64,000 bases of DNA. Source: CAZPDM01 sp964585305. Lineage in GTDB: Bacteria > Planctomycetota > Uabimicrobiia > Uabimicrobiales > JABWCH01. Both the position numbers and the translations under genes were made by a program. The notes below the pieces were generated by a model that did not search any database, was not told the DNA's origin, and saw only the letters and a program-made list of their open reading frames with translations. This document shows, piece by piece, positions 53,170 to 61,873 of the stretch (positions within the stretch are counted from its first letter, which is position 1; every line of letters starts with the position of its first letter). The stretch covers positions 1-64,000 of the forward strand of contig CAZPDM010000012.1 of assembly GCA_964585305.1 (NCBI GenBank), read 5' to 3'.

Positions 53170-54534
53170 TTATACTGCTAAATCTCTCCATCTTTGAATA
53201 AAGTGATCGCGTATTTTTTGGGAAATATTTGTACGTCGCTTTCTCCATAATTCAGATTCGTCGTAGCAGAATATTTCACTTTTCCACAATTTTGTAGCAT
53301 CTGGAAACTTTCCTTGTTGGATTTGCTGCAAAAGAGTTTCAATAGCAATACTTGTTGAAAATTCTGTATGGATTTGTTGCCAGTATTCTAGCCATTCATT
53401 TTCTAAAACAAGATATAAAGGATGAAAAACAGTTTTACTAATACTGCCAACTTCTGTAATTTGATCTACTCCAGCAATCCAACTTAGTATTCTAGCTGCA
53501 ATCATAATACTGCTATGAATAAAATTTGGAGTAGGTTTATTGAGACCAGAAATAGCAACTTGTAAACCTAAATAGTGGCCTAATTGAATTAAAGCCAAAT
53601 TATAACGGATATATTCCCAAACATTGCTTACATCATTTTCTGGAAGGTTTTCTTGCGGGCTAGCAGTTACTAAAACCAGCGGTGATGTACTACCAATGCT
53701 CATTGCATAATAGATAGCAGCTAAAGTTTCAGCTATATGCAGTGTCAAGGCAGCAGATAGTTGTATACCCAATGTTGGATGGTAGTTGCTTTGCAAATAA
53801 ATTGGCTGTTGAATTTGGCTATATAGTTGGATTTTTTTTAGTTCAGAAAAAGAATATTGAAAAAAATGATAGGGACGTACAGAACCAAAAAATTGGAGCC
53901 TTTCTTTATTTTTTTCTGAAATATTAGTTATAAGAATTGCTAAATTTTCATCACTAATATCACCTAAATATACTTCTTTTAGTTGAATCCGTTGAGAAGA
54001 TTGAGACTGGAATGAATTTTGTTTAGAAAAGTTAATGGGTTGAGTTGTACTGGCCATTTTAGAAATTTCAACAGATTTTGTAAGATTAGGTAAATCTAAA
54101 ATGATTTTTTCAAGTTGGCTTATTCTACTAGCAATCACAACATCACTAGGATCTATTCCCCAAGTAATTCCTTTGATATGAGGTAATTCAAGAGCAAGAT
54201 GTAATATTTTTTGGCAATCTTCCCAAATTCCAGGACGTGGCTGTCGTAAAATAGGATCATGGATCATTGCTGCTTGGCCCATAATAAGCTGAGGAATATT
54301 TGTATTTGGAGTATATGCTTGTTGCAATTCAGAAAGCATATCTAACATAACATCCTTAGGGATTTTCACACGCCCGTTTTTTGCAATAGTTGCTCCTGCA
54401 TTTTCTAATGACGCTTTTATTTCGGGATCCAATATATCAAAAGAACATCCTTCTTTCGCCAGTGCTTCAAGAGCAGCAGAAAGAATTTGTTCAATTTCAT
54501 TTGGAGACAATACTTGACATCCTTGAAACAGCAT
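53170..54534 (-). CDS. MttB-family (trimethylamine methyltransferase-like) protein
   Basis: A 454-residue protein with the MttB TIM-barrel pattern: LSPNEIEQILSAALEALAKEGCSFD, the GATIAKNGRVKIPKDVMLDML segment and WEDCQKILHLALELPHIKGITWGIDPSDV. MttB-family enzymes transfer methyl groups from quaternary or tertiary amines to a corrinoid protein. No pyrrolysine codon is needed: the frame is continuous, so it is a non-Pyl homolog. No corrinoid protein gene is present. The start at 54534 follows GGGAGG, 1 base after the stop of the upstream SCP2-MttB gene (TAA-T-ATG), so the two are translationally coupled. Sequence divergence makes methyltransferase activity uncertain. Confidence 0.72.
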   Translation of the reverse strand: MLFQGCQVLSPNEIEQILSAALEALAKEGCSFDILDPEIKASLENAGATIAKNGRVKIPKDVMLDMLSELQQAYTPNTNIPQLIMGQAAMIHDPILRQPRPGIWEDCQKILHLALELPHIKGITWGIDPSDVVIASRISQLEKIILDLPNLTKSVEISKMASTTQPINFSKQNSFQSQSSQRIQLKEVYLGDISDENLAILITNISEKNKERLQFFGSVRPYHFFQYSFSELKKIQLYSQIQQPIYLQSNYHPTLGIQLSAALTLHIAETLAAIYYAMSIGSTSPLVLVTASPQENLPENDVSNVWEYIRYNLALIQLGHYLGLQVAISGLNKPTPNFIHSSIMIAARILSWIAGVDQITEVGSISKTVFHPLYLVLENEWLEYWQQIHTEFSTSIAIETLLQQIQQGKFPDATKLWKSEIFCYDESELWRKRRTNISQKIRDHFIQRWRDLAV

Positions 54535-54535
54535 A

Positions 54536-57500
54536 TTAACCTCCCAACTGTTTGACACGTAAATTTAGCAAGCGTTCCAAATCTTTAGCTTTATCTTCAG
54601 ATAATAGAGACTGAGGTTTTGTTTGATATATTTTTGCAATTTCGCGATGAATATTAGAAATTAGATCTGGAACATTTGGGTTAATTCCTAAAATATCACT
54701 ATCTCTAATAGCAAGTTCTTTGTTCGGTTTACTTGACATCCATTTTCGCAAATTATCTAATTCTATAGATTCAGGAGAGATACTAATTCCTTCGTTAATT
54801 TGCTTCAAATGTCCTGCAAGCCAGTCGTCTAAAACTAACTGTTCGATGCTAAAATCTTCTCCTAAAACACCTGCATAGCCAGAAAATAAGCCCATTGTCC
54901 AATTTAAAGTATAAAGAATTACTTTATCCCAAGCTGTTTGAATATTCCAGCTAGAAACATTACTTCTATTTGCCCAAACGAAAGGATAACCTAGATATTG
55001 AGTGATTTGGCGCAAAGCCAATCCAATTTTTAAAAGTTCTGGGGCATTGTGAGCAACTTCTTCATTTTGCTGCATTTTTACTTCAGCTTGGAAAATGATT
55101 TCTCGCGAATAAGATAGAGATGCAAGATATACGAGTCCTGCTAACCAATCTGCTACAATCAGACTTACTATAGAATTTAAATTTGATGGGCCATATACCC
55201 CTAATTGCGCACTAGAAAATAATGTAATAGGCATAGAATTAGATGCCCATAAAGAAGCTATTTGTAATTGTGGACGTTTATAAAAAAGTGAAGAATGACT
55301 ATGAAATAAATATGGCATTTGGTATGTTTTTATTTGAGAAGATGCAATTTTTAACATTTCAAGAATAATTTGTCCACTCTCTACACTATAAATATCTTGC
55401 CAAAATGGTTTAGTAGAATATTTGCAAAGTAAAGCAACATTAAAAACATCTGCAACCCCTTTTGTTTCATCAAAGGGAATAATCCCAGTAGAGGCAACAG
55501 AAATATTTTGAAGTTGGTTAATTAATTGGATAATATGGCGGGCATCTGTTATAGAGCCTTCCTGAGAAATTTTTCTTTCATAATCGAATAGACGATTGCA
55601 TTGCCCTGCAACTAATACAAGCGAAGAATTTTTCCACCGTTCGTAGCCTTGCAACTGATTTAATGCTTTCCATACTACGTTTTCAGGAATTAAAATACGA
55701 CCGACTTGCCCGCTTTCTTTGCAACCATAATTTAATAACTTTTGAATTGCTTTTTCATCTTGAAAACGACATCCATGTTGTTGAAGGATAATACAGGCAT
55801 GTTGCATCCATTGAACTATTTCATCAGGACTTCCTATTTCTAAATTTTTTGGAAAAGGAATATCAAATGCATCTTCTGTTATATTTCCATTAGATTGGGA
55901 AGGTTCTGCAAAAACTGTTTGTAGATATGGAGAACGTTGTAGATTTTGTGAAGATTGCAATTCTCGATTACGTAACATAGCCAAAAATCTATGGGAAAAA
56001 TTTTGAGAGTCATTTTCACTTTCTTGAAAGTCTTCAGTCTTTATTTGAGGAGAAGATGGTTCTGGGATAAAAGATATGTCTTGCTGTTTCAAACTTTCTA
56101 ATTCTGCTCCTTCAGAAATAAGTGGTGTATCTGTTTCAGAATAATTTTCGTTTTCTTCTTCGGAAGGAGATAAAATGCCTGGCTCTTCTGAAATAATAGG
56201 AGTAGGAATATTACGAGAAGAATCTGAAATATATAAAGAAGATTGTATTTTTTCTTCATCTTCATTATTATTAGGAGTAATGAAATCCTGATCCAAATCT
56301 TCTACTTGTTCTTGCCAACTGTTTATGGCTGATGGAGGAGCTATTTTCTTATTATCTTCGTTCTTTTTTAACAGCAATTCTTGTCCATAGCTTATGCTAG
56401 ATTCTTCTGGTTCATCATAAATAATTTCTTCTATAACACCCTCACTGGAAACAGTTCCATTAGATATAATTTCATCTAAAACTGGAGTATGCTCAACTAC
56501 AGTTCGAATATTGTTTTCATCTGAGATTTCTTCCTCATCATCTTCAAAAATAATATCTGATAATTCTGATATGCTTTTACCTTTTAAGACATTGGATATA
56601 GGATTTTGAACAATCAACTCATTTTCTTGTATAAAATTTTTAGAAGATTCCATAGACTCTGGCAAAGGTTGGAAGAGTTCTTTTTCTTTTTGGAAGTCTT
56701 GTGGAATAATAGGAGATTGAATTGTTATGTTGGTTTGAATAGAAGGTTCAATAGAAGATGATGAGATTTTTAATTCTTCAGGTACTCTTGTTTGAGGAGA
56801 TGTGCTTTTGGGAATGTTGCTTTGAAATACTTCAGTAGATTTCGGAATTTCTTTTATTATATTCGAAGAAGGGGACGTTATTGCTAATTTTGATGATGGT
56901 GAAAAGGCCTGAGGATTATCAGCAAGAATAACGGCTTCTGTATTCGTCGTTCCATCTGGTCCAACACTCATGCTTTCATCTTCCCAATATGGAACAAAAA
57001 TGGATTCCGAGCTACTTTTATAAGGAGGAGTTTCTAAATTTTTAGGGATTTCTGAACTAATTTCTTTTTGATTATAGTTTTGCAAATTTTGGCCAATTGA
57101 TTTAATAGATTCCGAAGGTTTAATAGATTCCGAAGGTTTATCAGATTCAAAAGATTTAATAGACTCTGTAGATTTATCAGGTTCTTCTTCTATGGATTTA
57201 AGTTTTGTTGGGAGATTAGATTGTGGTTGAGAAGGTAGTAAAATTTTAGAAATTGGTGTAGAGATTTTAGAAATTGGTATAGGTGGGGGAGTAGGAGTAC
57301 CAATGATTTTTGAGGCAGAAGAAATGCTTCCTGATTTGATTTCATTTCGATTATCTGAAGAAACTTTATTAGAGGGCGCAGAGATAAAAGCTGATGAGGG
57401 AACTATCGAAACTTTCTTCTTTAAAGGCAAAATTTCGCGAACTATTTTAAAAACATTAGTAATCTTCTTTAATTTAGGAAAATAATTTTGTTGAGGTTTT

Positions 57501-57940
57501 TCATTAGATTGTGAAACTATAGAAACTTCTGTTAAGGACTCTTGTTTAGGCTGAAGTTTTTGGTACTCTAAACAAAATTGTTGAAATAAGCGAGAAAATG
57601 GACGAAGATTTCGAACAGGTATACCTTCAATTGCAATTTTCTCATTCAACCAAGCTAATAATGGATAGACTTTTCCTGTTGCTATATCATGAAAAGTTTG
57701 TAAGGTTAATGATATATGCAAAATAGGAGAAATATCTAAAATTTGTTCCGTGATTTTAATTTTTCCATCGTTATCTAATGTAATATAATAGCGTTTCCCA
57801 ATGTTAATCAAATCTAAAAGAATACCTTTTAGTAAACAAGATAATAGCTTGAACTTTTGTGGAAAACCTGATTCATTAAGCATATTGATTGCTGTTGCAA
57901 TATGCTCTACATCAGGATTTTTTAACAAAGAGGATGGCAT
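54536..57940 (-). CDS. SCP2-like domain - long disordered linker - MttB-like domain fusion protein
   Basis: A 1134-residue protein. Residues about 1-130 resemble an SCP2 sterol/lipid-binding domain (YYITLDNDGKIKITEQILD, ISLTLQTFHDIATGKVYPLLAWLNEKIAIEG). Residues about 140-690 are a long disordered stretch rich in Ser, Glu, Pro, Ile and Lys, with short repeats (PSESIKPSESIKS). Residues about 710-1134 form an MttB-like barrel: GSPDEIVQWMQHACIILQQHGCRF, GRILIPENVVWKAL, ITDARHIIQLINQLQNISVASTGIIP. The downstream MttB-like gene is coupled to it. Lipid-linked methyl transfer or a structural role are both guesses. Confidence 0.75.
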   Translation of the reverse strand: MPSSLLKNPDVEHIATAINMLNESGFPQKFKLLSCLLKGILLDLINIGKRYYITLDNDGKIKITEQILDISPILHISLTLQTFHDIATGKVYPLLAWLNEKIAIEGIPVRNLRPFSRLFQQFCLEYQKLQPKQESLTEVSIVSQSNEKPQQNYFPKLKKITNVFKIVREILPLKKKVSIVPSSAFISAPSNKVSSDNRNEIKSGSISSASKIIGTPTPPPIPISKISTPISKILLPSQPQSNLPTKLKSIEEEPDKSTESIKSFESDKPSESIKPSESIKSIGQNLQNYNQKEISSEIPKNLETPPYKSSSESIFVPYWEDESMSVGPDGTTNTEAVILADNPQAFSPSSKLAITSPSSNIIKEIPKSTEVFQSNIPKSTSPQTRVPEELKISSSSIEPSIQTNITIQSPIIPQDFQKEKELFQPLPESMESSKNFIQENELIVQNPISNVLKGKSISELSDIIFEDDEEEISDENNIRTVVEHTPVLDEIISNGTVSSEGVIEEIIYDEPEESSISYGQELLLKKNEDNKKIAPPSAINSWQEQVEDLDQDFITPNNNEDEEKIQSSLYISDSSRNIPTPIISEEPGILSPSEEENENYSETDTPLISEGAELESLKQQDISFIPEPSSPQIKTEDFQESENDSQNFSHRFLAMLRNRELQSSQNLQRSPYLQTVFAEPSQSNGNITEDAFDIPFPKNLEIGSPDEIVQWMQHACIILQQHGCRFQDEKAIQKLLNYGCKESGQVGRILIPENVVWKALNQLQGYERWKNSSLVLVAGQCNRLFDYERKISQEGSITDARHIIQLINQLQNISVASTGIIPFDETKGVADVFNVALLCKYSTKPFWQDIYSVESGQIILEMLKIASSQIKTYQMPYLFHSHSSLFYKRPQLQIASLWASNSMPITLFSSAQLGVYGPSNLNSIVSLIVADWLAGLVYLASLSYSREIIFQAEVKMQQNEEVAHNAPELLKIGLALRQITQYLGYPFVWANRSNVSSWNIQTAWDKVILYTLNWTMGLFSGYAGVLGEDFSIEQLVLDDWLAGHLKQINEGISISPESIELDNLRKWMSSKPNKELAIRDSDILGINPNVPDLISNIHREIAKIYQTKPQSLLSEDKAKDLERLLNLRVKQLGG

Positions 57941-58069
57941 AATATTTTTCCCTTTGATAAAATTTTCTTTAAAAAAACAATATTTATCTTTATAAAAAGA
58001 AAATTTTTATATATAATCATTTTATGAAACATAGTTAGCACATTAACTAATTAGTTAGGAGAATCAAAC

Positions 58070-58912
58070 ATGCTCCGTCGTTTGATCATTATTTTTATAC
58101 TGGGAATAGTTTTTGCGGGAGCAATTCCTGCGGAAACAGATAAAGAGTTTATTAAAATAGCTAGCTGGAATATACGTATTTTCAGTAATAGCCGAACAGA
58201 TAGCGAATTAAGATCTATCTGTAAAGTTGCACAACAATTTGATTTTATCACAATTATTGAATTAAGAGATGAAGCTATTCTTAAAAGAATGGTTTCCATG
58301 CTAAAAAATGAATTCAATAAAAGCTATTCTTATGAGATGAGTATGGAAGTTGGTGCTACAAGTAAAGAACGTTATGCTTTTCTCTATGATAACACAATAA
58401 TTAAGTGTGTCAAGTCTGGAGAAATATTTGCAGATACTACTTTCTTACGCAGCCCATATTATGCAACGTTTAAAGCAGGAAATTTTGATTTTACAACAAT
58501 TTGTATTCATGTTATCTGGGGAAACACAGTTGGCGAACGTCGTAAGGAAATCAACCGTTTGGCATACGTTTTTAACACTCTACAAGATAGAGATCTTTTG
58601 GAAAACGATATAATGCTTATGGGAGATTTTAACCGTGGTCCAGATGATGATTTAGCATGGGCACCAATGAAATCTATTAGCAGCATGACACATCTCTTTG
58701 ATTTACCAGAAAAAAGCATGATTTGGGATACTGAGCTTTATGATAATATTTGGTTTCAAAGTCTCTATGTCAAAGAATTTACCTTAGATAAAGGAATATA
58801 TAACTTTGATGAAATTGATTTTGGAAACGATGATACAGCAGCATCATTAGCAGTATCGGACCACCGTCCAATATGGGGATTATTTCGCATTACAAATCAG
58901 GATGATGATTAA
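58070..58912 (+). CDS. Secreted endonuclease/exonuclease/phosphatase (DNase I-like) protein
   Basis: A 280-residue exported protein (signal MLRRLIIIFILGIVFAGAIPAE). The DNase I-fold residues are present: SWNIR, IIELRD (metal Glu), ICIHVIWG (His), MGDFNR (Asp, Asn) and SDHRPIWG (Asp-His). It is likely a metal-dependent nuclease or phosphodiesterase acting in the periplasm or outside. The ribosome binding site TTAGGAGAATC is strong, and a hairpin follows the stop. Confidence 0.85.
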   Translation: MLRRLIIIFILGIVFAGAIPAETDKEFIKIASWNIRIFSNSRTDSELRSICKVAQQFDFITIIELRDEAILKRMVSMLKNEFNKSYSYEMSMEVGATSKERYAFLYDNTIIKCVKSGEIFADTTFLRSPYYATFKAGNFDFTTICIHVIWGNTVGERRKEINRLAYVFNTLQDRDLLENDIMLMGDFNRGPDDDLAWAPMKSISSMTHLFDLPEKSMIWDTELYDNIWFQSLYVKEFTLDKGIYNFDEIDFGNDDTAASLAVSDHRPIWGLFRITNQDDD

Positions 58913-58931
58913 AGTATCTGTTAAAAACACT

Positions 58932-58967
58932 AACTATGGACGATTTTAACGTCCATAGTTTTAACTT
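58932..58967 (+). terminator. Hairpin after the DNase I-like gene
   Basis: AACTATGGACG (58932-58942) pairs with CGTCCATAGTT (58950-58960), followed by TTAACTTT. Possibly a weak terminator. Confidence 0.6.
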
Positions 58968-58988
58968 TAATTTTAAAGGAAATTTATA

Positions 58989-60452
58989 ATGGGGAATAAC
59001 GACTTATTCGAAAGCTCTTCTACTATGGAAATGACAAAATACAGCCAGGGAGCAATTGTAGCAGGGCATTACCGCATTACTTCTCCAATTTTATCTACAT
59101 TTGGCGGGAATATCTATAAAGCTCAAGAATTGCAATCAGGAGCCAGTAAAACTTGGTTGCTTATTCAAATGGAACCATATATAAATTGTAAAAATTATGC
59201 TAAAGAGGATATGAAAAATATTCAAGGGGGAGAATATATTTTAGATATTACTGGTTATGATATTTTACATGAATTTTTAGAAAAATGTGCTTATGAAGAA
59301 ATGAGCAAACAAGAAGAAAAAATAAAAAGAGTATTTATTCAAATTATGGAATGGCTCAATCGATTTCACACAAACTCTAAGCAAGTGTTTCCATTTTTAA
59401 ATTTTCATAATATCTTAGTCTCTCCACAAAATATAAAAGTATTTGGAACTTCTTTTGAATATGATTATTTTAACTGCAACATTAACCCTTATCCTCATTT
59501 AATTCCACCTAATTATATCAGCTATAAACATCAACAAAATGCTGATTATAAAAATATCAGCGACTATTATTCAATTGCTATTATGATTTGGCAGACTTTA
59601 TTAAAGCGAACTCCCAATTGGGATGAACATTCTTTACAATTTATAGAACCTGTTCAAGCAGGAATCTTTACAAGATTTATTGAAATGTATGTAAAGCAAG
59701 AATATCTTAAATGGACAGAAACACCTTTAAAGATGTTTGAAACATTGATCGTTCCACAAAAAACACCAGAAGTTTCTATGCTGGATACTCGTCCTTTAAG
59801 CTCAAATTCTAATACTACATCATCTCTTACAACTTCTAATATTTCAACTACCTCTGGTATTTCTCCTTTGCCAAATTTAAATGCAGATAAACGCATTAAA
59901 ATATTAGAGGAAAGAGAGCAACAATGGCAGGAAAAAGAAAGACAATGGGCAAAAGAACATGCCGAATTGCTAGAAAACCAACGGGAAATCCAAATCGCCC
60001 ACAGAAAATCTATATTTAAAATCCAAATAATTACAGGAGTTGGTATTATCATTTTATTGCTTTCTTGTTTAGGATTATTTCTTGTCGGTTTTCGTATGGT
60101 AACACCCGAAGCAATTCAGCAATATCATATTACTCAAGTCCAAAAAGATTCTTGGTATATACTAGGACTTTTACAAGGCCAAAAAATTTCCGAAGCTCAA
60201 GAATTTTGTCAGCAATGGATAAACCAGCCTAACGCACCTTTATTAGCAGCTTATTTTCAATCTATTGCAAGTATACATGAATTAATTATTGCAGAGGATA
60301 GTAATAAAAAAAATGAGCTAAAAAATATCATTGCAAATAATCTTGCTAATCTTATCAATCAAAAAGAAATGTTTGAAAAAGAAATCCAATATTACCAACT
60401 CCCAATTAACATGGAACAAATTATTTCATGGGCTAAAATATATGTGAAATAA
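58989..60452 (+). CDS. Membrane pseudokinase
   Basis: A 487-residue protein with a kinase-like N-terminal domain (GHYRITSPILSTFGGNIYKAQEL, SDYYSIAIMIWQTLLKRTPN) in which the essential residues are lost: the VAIK Lys is Gln (LLIQME, about 60), the catalytic loop reads FPFLNFHNIL in place of HRDLKPxN, and DFG reads FGT. A Ser/Thr-rich linker and a coiled coil (LEEREQQWQEKERQWAKEHAELLENQ) lead to one membrane helix (IITGVGIIILLLSCLGLFLVGF, about 347-368) and an extracytoplasmic helical tail of about 115 residues. It should bind partners, not phosphorylate. It is first in a three-gene cluster. Confidence 0.78.
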   Translation: MGNNDLFESSSTMEMTKYSQGAIVAGHYRITSPILSTFGGNIYKAQELQSGASKTWLLIQMEPYINCKNYAKEDMKNIQGGEYILDITGYDILHEFLEKCAYEEMSKQEEKIKRVFIQIMEWLNRFHTNSKQVFPFLNFHNILVSPQNIKVFGTSFEYDYFNCNINPYPHLIPPNYISYKHQQNADYKNISDYYSIAIMIWQTLLKRTPNWDEHSLQFIEPVQAGIFTRFIEMYVKQEYLKWTETPLKMFETLIVPQKTPEVSMLDTRPLSSNSNTTSSLTTSNISTTSGISPLPNLNADKRIKILEEREQQWQEKERQWAKEHAELLENQREIQIAHRKSIFKIQIITGVGIIILLLSCLGLFLVGFRMVTPEAIQQYHITQVQKDSWYILGLLQGQKISEAQEFCQQWINQPNAPLLAAYFQSIASIHELIIAEDSNKKNELKNIIANNLANLINQKEMFEKEIQYYQLPINMEQIISWAKIYVK

Positions 60453-60512
60453 CATATTTTTGGCAAAATATAGTACAGAAAGGAAACGGTTTTCACTAAC
60501 CGTAGGGATATT

Positions 60513-61865
60513 ATGGGCAAAATTTTTTTATGCTTTGTTTTTTTAATTTCCAATTATTTATTAGCCCAGGATCAGGAACCAAATAGGGAAACTACTATTT
60601 TAATCTTCTCTAAAAATGATGGATATTCTTGGAATGCTACAAATGAAGAACGAAGCGTTGTTAAGAATTTATATGCAATTTTTAAAAGTTGCTTTGTCAA
60701 TCAGCAAACTCCCTTTCAGACTCTACCAGCAGAGATGCGAGAGCAATATGCTCCTTTAGTAGATATTCATCTTTCAAATAATATTCAAAAAAAGGAATAC
60801 CTGGAATCGAGCAGAAATATTGATCTGCAAGCCCAACTACTTTGCTCCAGATTATTTTATAATATTAAAATTGTTGTGGAATCTTCTGAACCTATTATGA
60901 GAATAAAACTACAATCCCCTGATCAATCCCCTGACACAGAAGATTACGATAAAAAGTATCCATACGCTAAAACATTTTGTAATAAATATACCCAATCTAT
61001 AGACAAAGGCTTAAACTTCCAATGGCAATATACAGCTACTTGGGAAGATATTTTAATTGATTCAACAACCCCCAATCTTAGTTTTTATCTTATTTTTGAT
61101 TCCAGTAAACCTCCAGAAACTCATAGCATTCTTTTAACTGGCGCGCAGGGAAAAATCATTTCACAAGAAATACATCTTAGCCCAACTAATTTTAAACTAC
61201 CCAGTGTACTTCTTCGTACAGAAAAAAATAAGCCTGGGGAAATTTTAGGAATGCAATTGAGAGATACTAAAAATCAATTATATTCTATGGTAGCAAATGT
61301 TTCGTGGAAAAATGTTCGAGCAGTTCCACAGTGGACAAAGGAAGATTTTATCTGCGATTATTTTGGAAAAGATAGTTTTAGTAATATTAGACCTATTGTA
61401 ACTGTGTTACCATATCAAAATAAATCAACGAATTACTTCCTGGCTTTTCGGACAAGAATTACATATCACCAAGATATGATCAACGAAAGAAATAGCAGCA
61501 TTTTATCATTTCAAGATAATATTATTTTGCTAAACTATGATGCAGAAAGTAGTGGAATCAATAGAGTTAATTTGCCTAATATGGTATTTGATCAAAAAGT
61601 TGCTTGCTGGGTAAAATACCCTGCCAATTCGGAAAAATGGAGAGAAATTATTCCGGAAATCAAAAATGGAAAATATTATTTCCGAGAAGATTTTGAACCC
61701 AGTGGAAGCTCTATTTTCCATGTAGCCACACAAGACAAGCGTAAAAAAAGTGTTTATCGCGGAGCAGAAATTGGGAATAAGATGGAACAAATCCAAAGTA
61801 AAAGCGTTTCTAATCCTGACGAATGGGGAGTTCCGTGGAAAGAAAAGTCTTACTTTAACGAATAG
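60513..61865 (+). CDS. Secreted protein of unknown function in the dynamin cluster
   Basis: A 450-residue protein with a signal peptide (MGKIFLCFVFLISNYLLAQ). The mature part is mixed, with several beta-rich segments (FRTRITYHQDMI, NIILLNYDAESSG, VACWVKYPANSEKWREIIPEIKNGKYYFREDFEPSGSSIFHV) that may form immunoglobulin-like domains. No membrane helix is seen after the signal. It lies 60 bases after the pseudokinase gene and 8 bases before the dynamin-like gene. No family was recognised. Confidence 0.6.
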   Translation: MGKIFLCFVFLISNYLLAQDQEPNRETTILIFSKNDGYSWNATNEERSVVKNLYAIFKSCFVNQQTPFQTLPAEMREQYAPLVDIHLSNNIQKKEYLESSRNIDLQAQLLCSRLFYNIKIVVESSEPIMRIKLQSPDQSPDTEDYDKKYPYAKTFCNKYTQSIDKGLNFQWQYTATWEDILIDSTTPNLSFYLIFDSSKPPETHSILLTGAQGKIISQEIHLSPTNFKLPSVLLRTEKNKPGEILGMQLRDTKNQLYSMVANVSWKNVRAVPQWTKEDFICDYFGKDSFSNIRPIVTVLPYQNKSTNYFLAFRTRITYHQDMINERNSSILSFQDNIILLNYDAESSGINRVNLPNMVFDQKVACWVKYPANSEKWREIIPEIKNGKYYFREDFEPSGSSIFHVATQDKRKKSVYRGAEIGNKMEQIQSKSVSNPDEWGVPWKEKSYFNE

Positions 61866-61873
61866 GAAGTCTA

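Noticed and set aside
53170..57940. Pyrrolysine (TAG read-through) in the MttB-like genes
   Set aside because: Both MttB-like frames are continuous without an internal TAG, and TAG is a common stop codon elsewhere in the window.
58989..60452. Active Ser/Thr kinase
   Set aside because: The VAIK Lys, the catalytic Asp and the DFG Asp are all missing.
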